A stretch of DNA of 64,000 nucleotides from Bicyclus anynana (GCF_947172395.1 NC_069099.1:13149740-13213739); one strand, 5' to 3'. Counted from the stretch's first letter, positions 19,717 through 31,408 are shown. The notes: generated by a model from the sequence alone, not told the origin. A program made the numbers and translations.

Positions 19717-19870
19717 ATGGTACGTTTGAAACCCTCATAACTTTAATTTTAAGTTTTCGATTTAGGTACTTGTATTATCATAATTATCTATTAATATTAT
19801 TACCTGACGTTTCAAAAGTGCTTGTAAACTTAGCCTAATTGAAATAAATGAACTTTGACTTTGACCAACA
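19717..19870 (+). mobile_element. LINE-E 3' UTR fragment
   Basis: GAAACCCTCATAACTTTAAT, AAGTGCTTGTAAACTTAGCC and AAATAAATGAACTTTGACTT, ending in a TTTGACTTTGAC tail. Confidence 0.65.
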
Positions 19871-20633
19871 ACTTTGACTTTGATTGAAGTAAACATTAAT
19901 GAATTAATGATTGAAACACATTGTCTTAGTGCAAACGCTAGAACTGTTCATCACATGTGTAAACAGCATTGCTGAATCATGTATTTTATTCCACAATACT
20001 ACTACATAAATAACATAACCAATACTAATAAATACCACACACGTTCGTAAATACAAAAGAAAATATCGGTCCTTTCGACCCCATTCCCTTTATCGCACTA
20101 CAATTACCGAGCACGTAGGACAACTAATAAAATAGCAGAAGAAACGGCCTCTCCGCACTCGGGTCTAAAGGACCCCGCTCAGTATGCTCGGCCACCACAA
20201 AGGGAAAACGGCAAACACTTGAGGCAACGACCAAAATAGAGAGTGTATTGAGTCGCGAAATAAAATAAGGGTAGAAAGGAGTGTGGAAAATCTTACTAGT
20301 GTAATGCATCGAGTTGTTACAACCCCTTTGTTTGACCTTGTAATAATAACATTTTAATGTTTCGGTGGTTACTTCGAAAAAATTGAACCTTTTCATGATA
20401 TTAACTATTTTTACTAGCCTACAGCAAAGTCAGGCTTCTTAAGGGTAGAAAATATTGTGGCAAATTGCTGTCGATGCATAATAATGACTGAGCATGTTAA
20501 ACCGTCGGCCCCGTCATTATTATTCACAATTGAAGGATCATGTCCTTAGAGAGTTGAAAAAATACATTACCCGCAACCTGTATTAGAGCATGGTGTAGTT
20601 GTAAGCTCCATATCCTCTGTCTATAAGACCTTC
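19871..20633. other. Mostly unique DNA
   Basis: No gene. 20473-20540 carries TTAAACCGTCGGCCCCG...ATTATTATTCAC, a motif reminiscent of another lepidopteran SINE body. 20124-20260 is GC-richer but not convincingly coding. Confidence 0.4.
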
Positions 20634-20820
20634 TGGCTTGTTCACTATTTTGGTCTTTATTATCAACCTATTGAAGTGGATAACAAAGTGTCATCTACAT
20701 ACTATATGATATCCACCGTGAGCACCGGATGACATTTGTAATTTGTAACGTAGTATGTGGTTGACATTTTGTCAAATAATTTTTGTCACATGATTAAAGA
20801 CCAAAATAGAAAATAGGCCA
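20634..20820. mobile_element. MITE-F, near complete
   Basis: Terminal inverted repeats TGGCTTGTTCACTATTTTGG and (complement) AAAGACCAAAATAGAAAATA-GGCCA, with 187 bp between the outer ends. No coding capacity; superfamily unknown and no clear target duplication. Confidence 0.7.
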
Positions 20821-20835
20821 GCTGGCCCCTATGTA

Positions 20836-20913
20836 AGCCGAGACGAGAGACAGGCAAAAGCAATTGTCTAATAATACTACTAGAAATTAGTATTTTGCCT
20901 GTCTCTTCGGTTT
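20836..20913. other. Hairpin-forming inverted repeat
   Basis: AGAGACAGGCAAAA pairs perfectly with TTTTGCCTGTCTCT, extended outward with bulges (GCCGAG / CTTCGGTT). An inner AATACTA/TAGTATT stem completes a hairpin of about 78 nt. It could be a small-RNA precursor or a decayed inverted-repeat element. Confidence 0.35.
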
Positions 20914-22733
20914 AATCTGAGGCAATCATTATCGGACGTTCATGCAGTTTACAACGGTAGATTAAAAACAACTTAACGAAACATTAACACCTCATTGACT
21001 TATAATTATAAAAGAAGCAAATTCCATGTACCTACAAGCATTAAAAAAATAACCGGTAAAAACATCACTCAATATATCCTCACAAGTGGACAAAGTAAGG
21101 GTGACCACAGGTGCCTGGGCTCGCGAACTTTTCAAATATTTGCTTTGGTGGCTTTTCCCATGGATTTCCGCAGCTTTCCTCTAAACGTCACTACCGATAA
21201 GCGCACAATTTATTCAACGGAGCGGATCAAGTATGCTTTGTAACAACAAAAAGGGTGCGCGTCGGACTTTGGGACATATTTTCTGAAAATATTTTTCTAT
21301 TTGCAAATATCAGGTGTTCCTTTATAATGAAATTATATTTAAAGGGCTAAGTTAGCCCTTGACTACAATCATAAAGAATACAATCGTAAATAATAAAAAA
21401 GAACGTACTTAGCTCTTTTATAATCAAACAAATTTACATTAAAATATTTTAGCAAGTACGCTTAACATGCAAATAAACTACGATAATCTTTAAAAGAGAA
21501 ATAGACAAAAACCAACCAATTGGGCTTGGTTGCGACGAAAGAGATGAGACAAACTAATTTTGTTCATTTCTCTTCACGAAATATTACGTTGGTCATATGT
21601 GTGTTGTGTGCAAGGCCAACCCCGTGTCTCAGGGAGCACATTATAAGCCATCGTTCCCATGAATCCATGGAATGCTGAGATATTCATCTCCCCTCTTGAT
21701 TTTTTAAATCAATCACTCGTGAATGACAACGAGGCATTCACATCTTGCATCAGTCATCGCGCATAAATATATAATTTAGCACCAAAACATTATATCATTC
21801 GTTCGTGCAAAATTGCACTTTTTGCTCATTCCGATTGTTCAATAATTCGGTAATAACTCGATCGCATTATATCAAATCGATTTCCTTGAGGCAACGTCAC
21901 AGATTGTACAAAAAACTCGGAATCATACAATTAGCGATAAAGCACTTGCCGTAATAACCGTGGGACCGTGGTTTGTTTTATAGCACAAGTGTAAGGTTTC
22001 AGCGGAAATGTACCTAACTGTACCTACTACGACTGTATACGAGTAGAATATTTGGCGTTATTACTTTTGAAGAACTTTGTAGGAAGTTTGTAGAGAACTT
22101 GGTAGAAAAAATCTTTTAAAAAGGGGTTGAAATAAATAAAACCAAAAGACAAAAAAGGCTTGAAAGATATATTCTTTAACACAGACTACAGACATCAAAA
22201 ATTATGGCAATTAATCGAACAACTTTCGATGTGAAACATCTATAGCCGCACGTAAAACCGCGCGTAAAATTTCTGATGTGATACATTTCGTACAGCACCA
22301 CATTTCGTAGCAAGTTTTGACTGGTGGGAGGCTTGAAAAATTACATGTGAAATGAACCAACATGAATAAAGCTTAGAAGGCTATTACTATATCAGAAAAT
22401 AACCCTGAACACTATGCCGTCATTTCACAAGTAATTTTTGTTCAAGGGCTTGCAGTCTACTAGTAGTGCCTGGCCTTCATTTTCGGACCTTTCACACTTT
22501 CAGAGGTTTATCTCCGCTTCATCTTGTGACTTGGACCACAAGCTACATGTCCCAAACAATCTATAATAAGCGATAATCGTTGGAGGCAGCCGAAGTACGT
22601 GTCAGCCCAGGCCAGCATCAGGCGGAGGTCATGTTTTGCGTTTTTTTGCTTTTCAATTACTACGTACTTTTTGTAGCGTTTCTTTGTTTTTGCAATTCCA
22701 GCATGTTGTATCAAAACTGCCTATTTGTACAAT
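20914..22733. other. Mostly unique DNA
   Basis: No gene supported. A 22-bp SINE-A scrap (GTTAGCCCTTGACTACAATC) is at 21350. 21605-21700 holds CGTGTCTCAGGGAGCACATT and AATCCATGGAATGCTGAGAT; the latter recurs at 53352, so it is a minor repeat. Confidence 0.4.
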
Positions 22734-23031
22734 CGTTATCAACCCATATTCGGCTCACTGCTGAGATCGAGTCCCTCTCAGAATGAGAGGGGTTAGACCA
22801 ATAGTCTACCACGCTGGCCCAATGCGGATTGACAAACTTCACACACGCAGAGCATTAAGAAAATCCACTGGTATGTAGGTTTCCTCACGATGTTTTCCTT
22901 CACCGTTTTAGACACGTGATATTTAATTTCTTAAAATGCACGCGAAGGAGGTGCATGCCCCGGACCGGATTCGAACCCACACACTCCGGAATCGGAAGCA
23001 GGGGTCATATCCACTGGGCTATCACGGCTAC
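22734..23031 (-). mobile_element. SINE-B, full length with TSD
   Basis: A minus-strand copy from GTTATCAACCCATATTCGGC to CCACTGGGCTATCACGGCT. It is flanked by TTGTACAAT at 22725-22733 and 23032-23040, a perfect 9-bp target duplication that proves retroposition and fixes the ends. Confidence 0.93.
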
Positions 23032-23162
23032 TTGTACAATAGTATCTTACAATCCAAATATAAAGAACGGTTATAAATGTATTAATTAATACTTGGTTTT
23101 ACAGTTACGAATATCAGCTTTTGATATTTCATTACTTTTCAAGAAATAAAAGAAATCTGAAC

Positions 23163-23245
23163 CTATATTATAGAGAGGTAACATTTCATGTTTGACTGTT
23201 TGTTTGTTACAAATATAGGCTCCAAAACTACTGGACCGAAAATTC
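23163..23245 (+). mobile_element. Hel-1 5'-end fragment
   Basis: CTATATTATAGAGAGGTAAC...TTTGTTTGTTACAAA...CTACTGGACCGAAAA follows the 5' end of local Helitrons; the 3' part is not recognisable. Confidence 0.5.
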
Positions 23246-24345
23246 GTAATATTACATAATATATGTTACATGTATACAAAAACACACTGTCTATCATGAG
23301 GACTTAGCATAAAATTGTATTGGAAAAGGAATTTTCCATTTCGTATAATTTTCACTTTTAGTGAATACTTAAAACCCTCGTGCACGCCTGTGTCCTCCAG
23401 TGCTAACATGTGACCAAGTGAAGAGAAATAGACAAATTTCAAACAAACGAGATTTACTCGTTGATCACTATTGGATTGGTCTAGTGGAGTAGACCATAAA
23501 AAAATATAAGCCATATATATTTAAGTTTAATAGACGTCTTTAATGTAAGTAGTTCTGTCATATACGGCTTAAATTTTCACGAATCGGTTTAGCAACGCCT
23601 TCAAACTGATCAGCAGGTACGTACGTACTCCTTAAGTTTTAAGACTTTTTTTGAAGTCGGATAAAAATAGGCTGACAGTTATGATATTGCAAAAGCTCTT
23701 AAAGTTTCGTTTGGTGAAACATTAAACGAAGCGATGCGATGTCCGCGCAATAATATGAATGTAAGCAATCGCAGTTAGAGGCCACTGCAGTTCCCAGCCA
23801 CTCCCTCGCTTGCGAATTTGTCACATTTGCCAATTCCTTCCGAGGGCACGGCTAGTGATGCAACCGCGGTTACGATATTAACGGCTATGATAGTAAATAA
23901 CTAGCGATTGCCCGCGATCTTACATGAAATTCGATGGCCAATTAGTGCCTACTTCGTTTCATGTAGAATGGTGCTGAGAAGAAGAAGATACAGGAGTGTC
24001 ACCGTAACCTTGCTTTCTTAAAACAGTTTAGGTAGAGTATGAATCGCCCGACAAATTTAAAAATTCATTTATACAATTAAAAAAAAAATGGGTTTTTACA
24101 ATTTGTTTAAATTATTTTTATGTTTGTGAATACATTACTACCTATGCTATATGTATTAAACTCAGTCATTCCAATATTTGCACTGTAATTTTGAGAATTT
24201 ACTCCGATTTTTTGTTAATTTGGCGGACGAATTCAGTCTCTACTTTCATTAGCCAAATTCTAGTTATACTGCATTATGAGCCGTGTGTAAAATTTACTTA
24301 CTCAACATTTACTTAAGCATGTAAATATTTTTCTTAATTCCTTTA
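23246..24345. other. Unique DNA, no gene seen
   Basis: AT-rich. TTTTTTTGAAGTCGGATAAA at 23645 is a stray end of the ACCGACTTC repeat family. 23750-23900 is slightly GC-richer without a usable frame. Confidence 0.4.
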
Positions 24346-24501
24346 GGCAAAGACGTACCGCCAAGCGATTTAGCGTTCCGGTACAATTTCGTGTAGTAAC
24401 CAAAAGAGGTGTGGATTTTCATCCTCTTCCTAACAAGTTAGCCCGCTTCCATCTTAGATTGCATCATCACTTACCATTAGGTGAGATTGTAGTCAAGGGC
24501 T
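24346..24501 (+). mobile_element. SINE-A, 5'-truncated
   Basis: From GGCAAAGACGTACCGCCAAG to GTGAGATTGTAGTCAAGGGC; lacks the tRNA head and the A tail. Confidence 0.88.
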
Positions 24502-25086
24502 TGAAAAGAACTTGTTACTTGTACCTACAGAACAAAATAAATGTTATTAATAAATATCTATCACATCAATTAAAATTTCTGTGTATAGTGCAAGCTAGAA
24601 CTCTCTCCGTTTATAAATAATATACACGTTTATAGAATATTATGTAAGACGTACTCAATCTTCATAAGAGTTCTACGCGAAAATAACAGGTCTATTAATT
24701 TCACTGCGGTTAGAAACAATTATGGTCTGATAAATAATGCAGTCGATAAATTTGCATCGCCATAAATATCGACACGTTAGCGTCACTACAAACCGGTATC
24801 TGCGACACGAATACATTTTGTTTCCTTTTATATAAACCACGTGCAGAAAACAACTGATTTCTAAGTAGTCCTTCTACTTCTATTCTAAGTAGATAATAGA
24901 TTATGGATTGGAGTGCTATTTTTGAAGTTTGGTGGTTCTATTTTTGGATTCAGAGAAATCTGATCAGGTCAGTTGTGAAAATTTTATGATGCCATGCCAT
25001 CTCCCGTGACTCAGAGAGTACCCTATGTAAATATGTTAGTCCCGTTCATTATTATTACCTAGTAAGTACAAAGTCGCAATATAAGA
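24502..25086. other. Unique DNA, no gene seen
   Basis: AT-rich. 25000-25066 (CCGTGACTCAGAGAGTACCC, then AGTCCCG...ATTATTATTACC) may be a decayed SINE body like 20473 and 21605. Confidence 0.35.
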
Positions 25087-25210
25087 TGACTTTCACCCAT
25101 CTGTTTACTGAATGAATAATTTTTAGGCAACCCATTGGCAATGCATTTATTGACATATTTAATTTGATATTACTTAATTTTCATCTAGTAAACAGATAGA
25201 TGAAGGTCCA
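25087..25210. mobile_element. Small MITE
   Basis: Imperfect terminal inverted repeats: TGACTTTCACCCATCTGTTT-ACT at left and AGTAAACAGATAGATGAAGG-TCCA at right, spanning 124 bp; AT-rich interior. Confidence 0.5.
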
Positions 25211-26887
25211 TTCTAATTCGGAATTTAGACTATATCATTATCATCTAATAGTTTCAAACATTATCACACTAACTAATCTACAATCCCGCATTAGAGTATT
25301 GTAGTGAGTTTTTCTAACCTCCAAACCGCTCTCTCATATAAGGTACCTCGTATCTCATCTCAGAAATAAGATAGGTATGTTAGTAGATAATATAGGCAAA
25401 CCAAGCCTTCCCCTTTGCCGGTTTGATTTTTCCTTTTGATATACGGAACACTAAAAAACATTAAAGAAAATGTAGAGATGCAATACGGTATACAATAGTA
25501 ATGAACTTTGTACGTATCAATAACTTACTAACTCGTACATTACTAAAGATTAAGTTTGATCACAGAAATAGGTTTTAGAAATCGTGGAATCTCATTCCGT
25601 GTACCAATTTAATCAGATGTAATACTTTTGTCACGTTGGAACCATTGTGGTTGTTTGCGACGAATTATTCGCTTGGCCATTTAAAGGTGCGTTTCTTTAA
25701 GACCGGTACGGAAGTGTCTGTCTGATTTCAAATTACTACTATTTGACAGTCGTAGTTTCGTATTTTAAAAAAATGTAGGTACTTAGCATTTTTTTCTGTG
25801 GAACGCCAAATTACACTGTAACATTTATCTAAACTATTTTTAATGTCAAATACTCGGTGTTTTGTTTTGAAAAAAACATACGGGTAACGAATACACCGTC
25901 TGCTGCCTGTGCATTTTTAGTATTTCATTGGTAGGGAAGGGATAGTTTTATTGGTAGGGATTGTTTTAGATTAATATTTGTGACCGTGGTTAGTTTACTA
26001 GCTTCCTACCTACATTCCACAATATGGCGTGAATACACAGTACCACTTCGAAGTCAACGCGCTTTAAAAGATCAAGCCATTTGCACTTGACCACAAAATG
26101 ATTGTTTTTTTCTAAAACCAAAAAAAAACATAACATCAATTACATAAATTTCATTAAAACTAAAATTTAAAATATGTTGTAAAACTTTGTTCTAACACTA
26201 TTAGCAGATTGATAAGAAATTGAAATATATAGATACGAGAATTGTTTCTATTAACATTAGTTTAACAAATTAATGAAAGGATTGTTTTCAACATCTCAAT
26301 AAAAAAGTTTAGCATTATTAATTTTAACTAATATATTACGGGCTAGATGCAAATTTGTCTACACGTTCTGTCGTAAAGTCGCTCTCACCAAACGTACTTT
26401 AACAATCGCCTATTTATTTTGATCACGACTGTACGCTTACCGTTTCGTTGCATTCAATTTGGGAAGGTTAAGCTTTATAACTCGCGCAAATTATAATCTT
26501 GACAAATAGGTAGAACTGCTAGATATTATCAAAATGACACTAGCACCGATTGTCAAGTGTACAGACTTCACTTGCATTTAAAATGTATAAGACTTGAAAA
26601 TAGATCTTTAAATGCCATGACAGAACTATATAACTTTTTTTAAGCAAGATAAGCTCGCTCTTGACCATGATTCATCTGCTAGTGCATACTTGGTCGAGAC
26701 AAAGGCTAAGGAATAAAATAAAATAATATGTTAAAAATTATGCCTTACAATTAGTTTTTGATGGTGAACTTTATGACCACCAGAGAAAATAAAAACAAAA
26801 ATGTTAAAAACACTTAAATTATTAAAAAATTAATAATCATTTAAAAATTCTTGCTTGTCAATTCTAAATCAAAACAATCGCCTTTCT
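25211..26887. other. Unique AT-rich DNA
   Basis: Nothing supported. A good donor-like AACG|GTAAGCG on the minus strand near 26445 follows a short ATG frame (MQRN), but no matching exon was found. Confidence 0.35.
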
Positions 26888-27202
26888 TTCATCATTATAA
26901 ACCCATATCTGGCTCACTGCTGAGCCGTCACCTCTGAGAATGAGGGGGCCAATAGTCCACCACGCTGGACCAATGCGGATTGACAGACTTCACACACGTA
27001 GGTAATAAAGAGAATTCTCAGGTATGCAGGTTTCCTCACCATGTTTTTCCTTCACCGTTTGAGACACTTGATATTTAATGGACCGATAATTAAGATTTAA
27101 TATACCAAACTGAAAAGTTGGAGGTGCATGCTCCGGACCGGATTCGAATCTACGCCCTCCGGAATCGGAGGCAGACTTATTTCCACTGGGCTATCACGGC
27201 TC
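26888..27202 (-). mobile_element. SINE-B, near full length
   Basis: Tail (ATG)n complement, CCCATATCTGGCTCACTGCT, CCTTCACCGTTTGAGACACT, a short local rearrangement near 27080, then the head CCACTGGGCTATCACGGCTC. Confidence 0.9.
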
Positions 27203-27692
27203 ATTCCTTTAGTGAGTATCACTAAAAATGTGTGACATTTGTACCTCAAAATGAATTAAATTGACCATATTATCTATCCATTAAAGCGATTAAACTAAGG
27301 AGTCACAATCAATGTAATTAATGAAAATGTCATTGCCATACGATACGTTGGTTGCTTATTAAAGTCAACGCAGACATGCGTCTAGACAAAGTCAATAATA
27401 GGACATTACGATATAAGTGGGGTAAGTTGAAAATTAAGCTTAAGCTTATAAAAGCCGAGGCGATATTGCAGCTCGACCCAAAGGCGAGAGCTATAGTATG
27501 GAAGCAGAGGCAATATGTTTTCTGTAGCAGAGGCTGTAATTATTTCATACGACGTTTTATAACACATTTTCTGAAAAGTTGAAAAAAAAAAATTTTTATC
27601 GCACAAAGTTAATTTTAATCATAAAATGTTGAGCACTTTTCTGACATAAAAAGTTTTTGCTAAGGTTTAAAAAGGATCGTTCGTTTTTAGAC
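27203..27692. other. Unique DNA with a 76-codon frame
   Basis: 27352-27582 is open on the plus strand. A good donor, GGG|GTAAGTTG, lies within it at about 27422, but no acceptor or recognised protein supports it. Confidence 0.3.
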
Positions 27693-27816
27693 TCGAAGCC
27701 TCCCACCAGCCAGACCTGGTCCAAATAAGAAAATCTCAATCTGCCCAGTTGGGGATCGAATCCAGGACCTTTGTTTTGTAAATCCACCGCGCATACCACT
27801 GCGCCACGTAGGCCGT
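27693..27816 (-). mobile_element. SINE-A 5' half
   Basis: From the CGAAGCCTCCCACCAGCCAG block through the B-box region to CACTGCGCCACGTAGGCCG. Confidence 0.88.
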
Positions 27817-28104
27817 GTTTTTCTATCTAAAAGTTATCAATTAAAATAATTTGAAAAAATTACCTAAGCCGCTCTTATTCAACTTACCAAAGACAAGTTT
27901 TAACGACTTTAGCACTGTTACATGTTATCTTTCTATGTTGTCAAAGACGCTCTAAATGAGAATTCACACCAGATGCAAAATTAAATAATATAATAATTAG
28001 CATAAGATTTAGGTTAACGATAACTTGACGTGATCAGATTCTACTCATTAAAATTTGAATAAATAAGCAATCCCATCGTTATATCTTAACTCTTTATAGA
28101 TGTA

Positions 28105-29362
28105 CTAGCGGACGCCCGCGACTTCGTCCGCGTAAATTTCGATGTCAACTTTACTACTACCCCTACCCTACCACTACCCCAACCCTACCCTACCCAACCC
28201 CTACATCTACCCTACCCTACCCCCACCCTACCTCTACCCTACCCCAAACCTACCCCTACCCTACCCTTACCTTACCTACATCCTACCCCCATCCTACCCC
28301 TACTCTCCCCGTACCCTATCCCATTCCTACCCCTACCCCACCCGTACCCCTATCTCACGCCTATCCTACCCCTACCCTACCACTTCCCTATCCTACCCGT
28401 ACCTCTACCCTACCACTACCCTACCTCTACCCCTACCCTACCACTACCCTAAACCCGGCCCTAAACCTACCCTACCCCTACACTACCCCTACGCTTCCCT
28501 ACCCATACCCTACCCTACCCTGTAACTTCTCTATCTTACTCCTACCCTTAGCAAAATCGGTCCAGTCCTTCGAGAGTGGTGGTATGACCAAGAGAAATAG
28601 AGACTTCTAAGCTAATATTATAAAGAGGTAAAGTTCGTGTAGTTGTAGGAGGTAATCTCTGGATCTACTGGTCCGATTTGGAAAATTGTTTTACCAATAG
28701 AAAGCTACGTTATTTGCGAGTGTCATAGGCTATGTTTGATCCCCATATTCACACGGGAACGGGAACTACATAAATGAAAGCGCCGGGCGTCCTATAGCGG
28801 AATTTCTGCGTCTTTTAGAAATTTTGTATTATCTCCGAAACTATTTAAGTAATTAACATACTGTAAAGGGCAAATCTTATCTCCATAATATCCTTGTGAT
28901 TATTAAATTATTTATTTTAATAAAGATTAAAGTTTAGTTGTATAAATAATGACGTAAACCTAAGTATATAAAATTAATAATTTTTAAAACACAAAAGGTA
29001 CTATATCTGCTAATATATAGAAGATAGGTATATGGTGTCGCGGACTTTTTTGTAGAACTTTTAAAGATACATAAAGTCTCCATACATTAATTTCAATTTT
29101 ACACAATAGTTAAGGCAGCGCATGCGAATAAGTCTGTTTAAGAGTATTTTCAGTCCGACCTGTATGACAAAAACTGTGATAACTCGGCTAATATATATGA
29201 TACCAATATAAAATATAGCCTATAGCACTCCCCGATAATGTAGCATTCTACTGGTGAAAGAATTTTGAAAATCGGACCAGTAGATCCGAAGATTACCCCA
29301 TTTAAAAAATGTGACAAACTTACAAACTTACAAACTTTACCTCTTTATAATATTAGTATAGA
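28105..29362 (-). mobile_element. Hel-3 composite Helitron, copy 1
   Basis: On the minus strand the element starts A|TCTATACTAATATTATAAAG (29362 side) and ends CGCGGACGAAGTCGCGGGCG...CTAG|T (28105 side), with the 3' hairpin CGCGGACGAAGTCGCG. Inside are a C-rich (CCCTAC)n-like tract (28150-28548) and, from about 28607 on the plus strand, a second Helitron 5' end in opposite orientation. The same arrangement occurs at 50475-51753, so the composite moved as one unit. No helicase/Rep frame: non-autonomous. Confidence 0.8.
28150..28548 (+). repeat. Degenerate (CCCTAC)n tract
   Basis: About 400 bp of CTACC/CCCTACC units, strongly C-rich on the plus strand. The 127-codon Pro/Tyr/Leu/Thr frame across it is low complexity, not a gene. 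The unit differs from the insect telomeric CCTAA. Confidence 0.92.
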
Positions 29363-29551
29363 TATTTGTCCTCTAAGAACTCTGCTACAAATTATGAGCA
29401 CTTGAGCTTGAGTTCTGGGCTTTGAAACTGTTGAGATTTTCTTCCTTCCGAGAAATTCTTAGCAGGAATCAAATTTGGAAGTTAGTGGTGTTACATCCCC
29501 TTGCATTGTAAAACCCGCCCCCAAACCCCGAAACCCGCTAAAAAGACTTGG
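29363..29551. other. Unique DNA downstream of the candidate exon
   Basis: A C-rich spot (AAAACCCGCCCCCAAACCCC) at about 29510. No repeat recognised. Confidence 0.4.
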
Positions 29552-29706
29552 TCAGTGTAAGCACCAAATCACTTCTCTATTATGAGAAACATTAGAAGCG
29601 ACAAAATATTCTGATTGTAGCTCGTCAGTAGGCCCTTCAGCATTAAAATTCTGAAGCTCTCCTTCATCTTCTATGAGTAGTGGTTCTGCTGGTTTGCTAG
29701 CAGTTC
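29552..29706 (-). CDS. Possible terminal exon, acidic unknown protein
   Basis: The minus strand reads ATTGATACAG|GA, then an open frame of 50 codons: TASKPAEPLLIEDEGELQNF, then NAEGPTDELQSEYFVASNVS and HNREVIWCLH, ending at TGA (29552-29554). Amino-acid make-up is acidic and coding-like, unlike the Lys/Ile-rich chance frames around it. A TAA in the same frame just upstream of the AG suggests the frame begins at the splice site. Weak points: poor polypyrimidine tract and no poly(A) signal nearby. It could also be a fragment of an unknown transposase. Confidence 0.35.
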
Positions 29707-29904
29707 CTGTATCAATTTAATCGTTTTCGATCTATTGTGTTCATCTGATATTCATATTCATGATTCATTAGATCTTGATTATATATTAAGTATCTATATG
29801 TTTCTTTCTTTATCAGACAACCAATAAAATTGCCAATAAAATTGAGGATATACGGTATAGGGACAGTAAAAACCCATTTTTTTTTAAATTTTCGATTATT
29901 AGGT

Positions 29905-30233
29905 TCTAGCGCCTGCGACTTCGTCCGACCTCTTTAAACCAGTCCTTACAGTAGTATCGTTGTAAAATGGAGTAACTTCTCCCGTTTTCCCAACATTTCC
30001 CTTCACTGCTCTACTCCTACTGATCGTAGCGTGATATAAAGTATACTATAACCTGCCCAGGAGTATGAAGAATAATTGTACCAAATTTCATTAAAATCCG
30101 TCCAGTAGTTTTTGTTTCTATACTGATTGCATTTTTGGCATCAGTATCGATCACTAATCACCCCTTGATAGTTATTTAGGAAATATATTTCATGTACAGA
30201 ATTGACCTCTCTACAGATTTGTTTTAAGCATAG
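29905..30233 (-). mobile_element. Hel-2 Helitron, copy a
   Basis: Right-to-left element: 3' end CTAG with GCGCCTGCGACTTCGTCCG (hairpin side) at left. Body TGGAGTAACTTCTCCCGTTT, CTGCCCAGGAGTATGAAGAA, AAATATATTTCATGTACAGA. It lacks the GACA microsatellite present in copy b. Confidence 0.75.
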
Positions 30234-30299
30234 ATTACTTCATATTTAAATAACGCATTTCCATATTAAGCTTCTTGCAGACGCTTCATGAACGTGGTG

Positions 30300-30362
30300 T
30301 TTAGATGTCCTTACAGGAGCCCTATGTCCAACAATGGATATCGACTGAAGATGAGGATGATA
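30300..30362 (+). mobile_element. RTE LINE 3'-terminal scrap
   Basis: GATGTCCTTACAGGAGCCCT...AACAATGGATATCGACTGAA with a degenerate GATGAGGATGAT tail; the last ~60 bp of the RTE family. Confidence 0.7.
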
Positions 30363-30372
30363 GTGCTTTACT

Positions 30373-30650
30373 TGACGGCCTCCGTGGCGCAGTGGTATGC
30401 GCGGTGGATTTACAAAACGGAGGTCCTGGGTTCGATCCCCGGCTGGGCCGATTGAGATTTTCACCCTACCGACAAAGACGTACCGCCAAGCGATTTAGCG
30501 TTCCAGTACGATGTCGTGTAGAACCGAAAGGTGTGTGGATTTTCATCGTCATCCTAACAAGTTAGCCCGCTTCTATCTTAGACTGCATCATCACTTACCA
30601 CCAGGTGAGATTGTAGTCAAGGGCCAACTTGTACAGAATAAAAAAAAAAA
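30373..30650 (+). mobile_element. SINE-A with internal deletion
   Basis: Complete tRNA head and A tail, but about 55 bp between GAGATTTTC and ACCCTACCGACAAAG are missing. The flanks share only TACTT, so the target duplication is uncertain. Confidence 0.92.
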
Positions 30651-31035
30651 TACTTCGGATCTCTTTTCACAAGTTCGACATCAAAATACTTAACAATATT
30701 ACATTGTCGTACGTTTATAGAAAATGGTAATGTAGGAAGGATATTTCAAAATAGTTTCTTAGTCACACGGAACCCAAGCCGTCTATTAAGGTGCAAATGG
30801 CCTTTAATGGAGACGTAGGCGACAGTGCTAAAATTTTATGACAATTTATATTATATCTGATTTGACATAGATCTCTGGAACACGCGACCGTTGCCTTAAT
30901 GAATGAGCACAGATTGTGATGCGATTAGATCGTTGTGATTGGTGGCGAAATACTTCCTGTTTTATAACCTTTGCTGTTGACATAATAGATAAATTTATAG
31001 ATTACAGACAGATTTTGCGGAAGTTTATTGATCAA
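30651..31035. other. Unique DNA, no gene seen
   Basis: No repeat or frame recognised. Confidence 0.4.
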
Positions 31036-31408
31036 CTAACGGACGCCCGCGACCTCGTCCGCTTTTAAACCTCTTTATACCAACCTTTACCGTAGTATCG
31101 CTGTAAAAATGGAGTAACTTCTCCCGTTTTCCCTTCACTGCTCTGCTCCTGTTGATCGTAGCGTGATAAGAAGTATATTATAATCTGCCCAGGAGTATGA
31201 AGAATAATTGTACCAAATTTCGTTAAAATCCGTCGAGAAGTTTTTGTTTTAATAACGAACATACAGACAGAAAGACAGACAGACAGACAAAAATTTTACT
31301 GATTGCATTTTGGCATCAGTATCGATCACTTATCACCTCCTAATAGTTATTTTGGAAATATATTTCATGTACAGAATTGACCTCTCTACAGATTTAATAT
31401 AAGTACAG
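31036..31408 (-). mobile_element. Hel-2 Helitron, copy b
   Basis: CTAACGGACGCCCGCGACCT (decayed CTAG end) at left; same body as copy a. It also carries the GACAGACAGAAAGACAGACA microsatellite at 31262-31291. 5' side near AATATAAGTACA. Confidence 0.75.

Noticed and set aside
28142..28525. 127-codon frame of Pro/Tyr/Leu/Thr repeats
   Set aside because: It is a direct translation of the (CCCTAC)n tract inside a Helitron; a shifted version occurs at 50445-50687.
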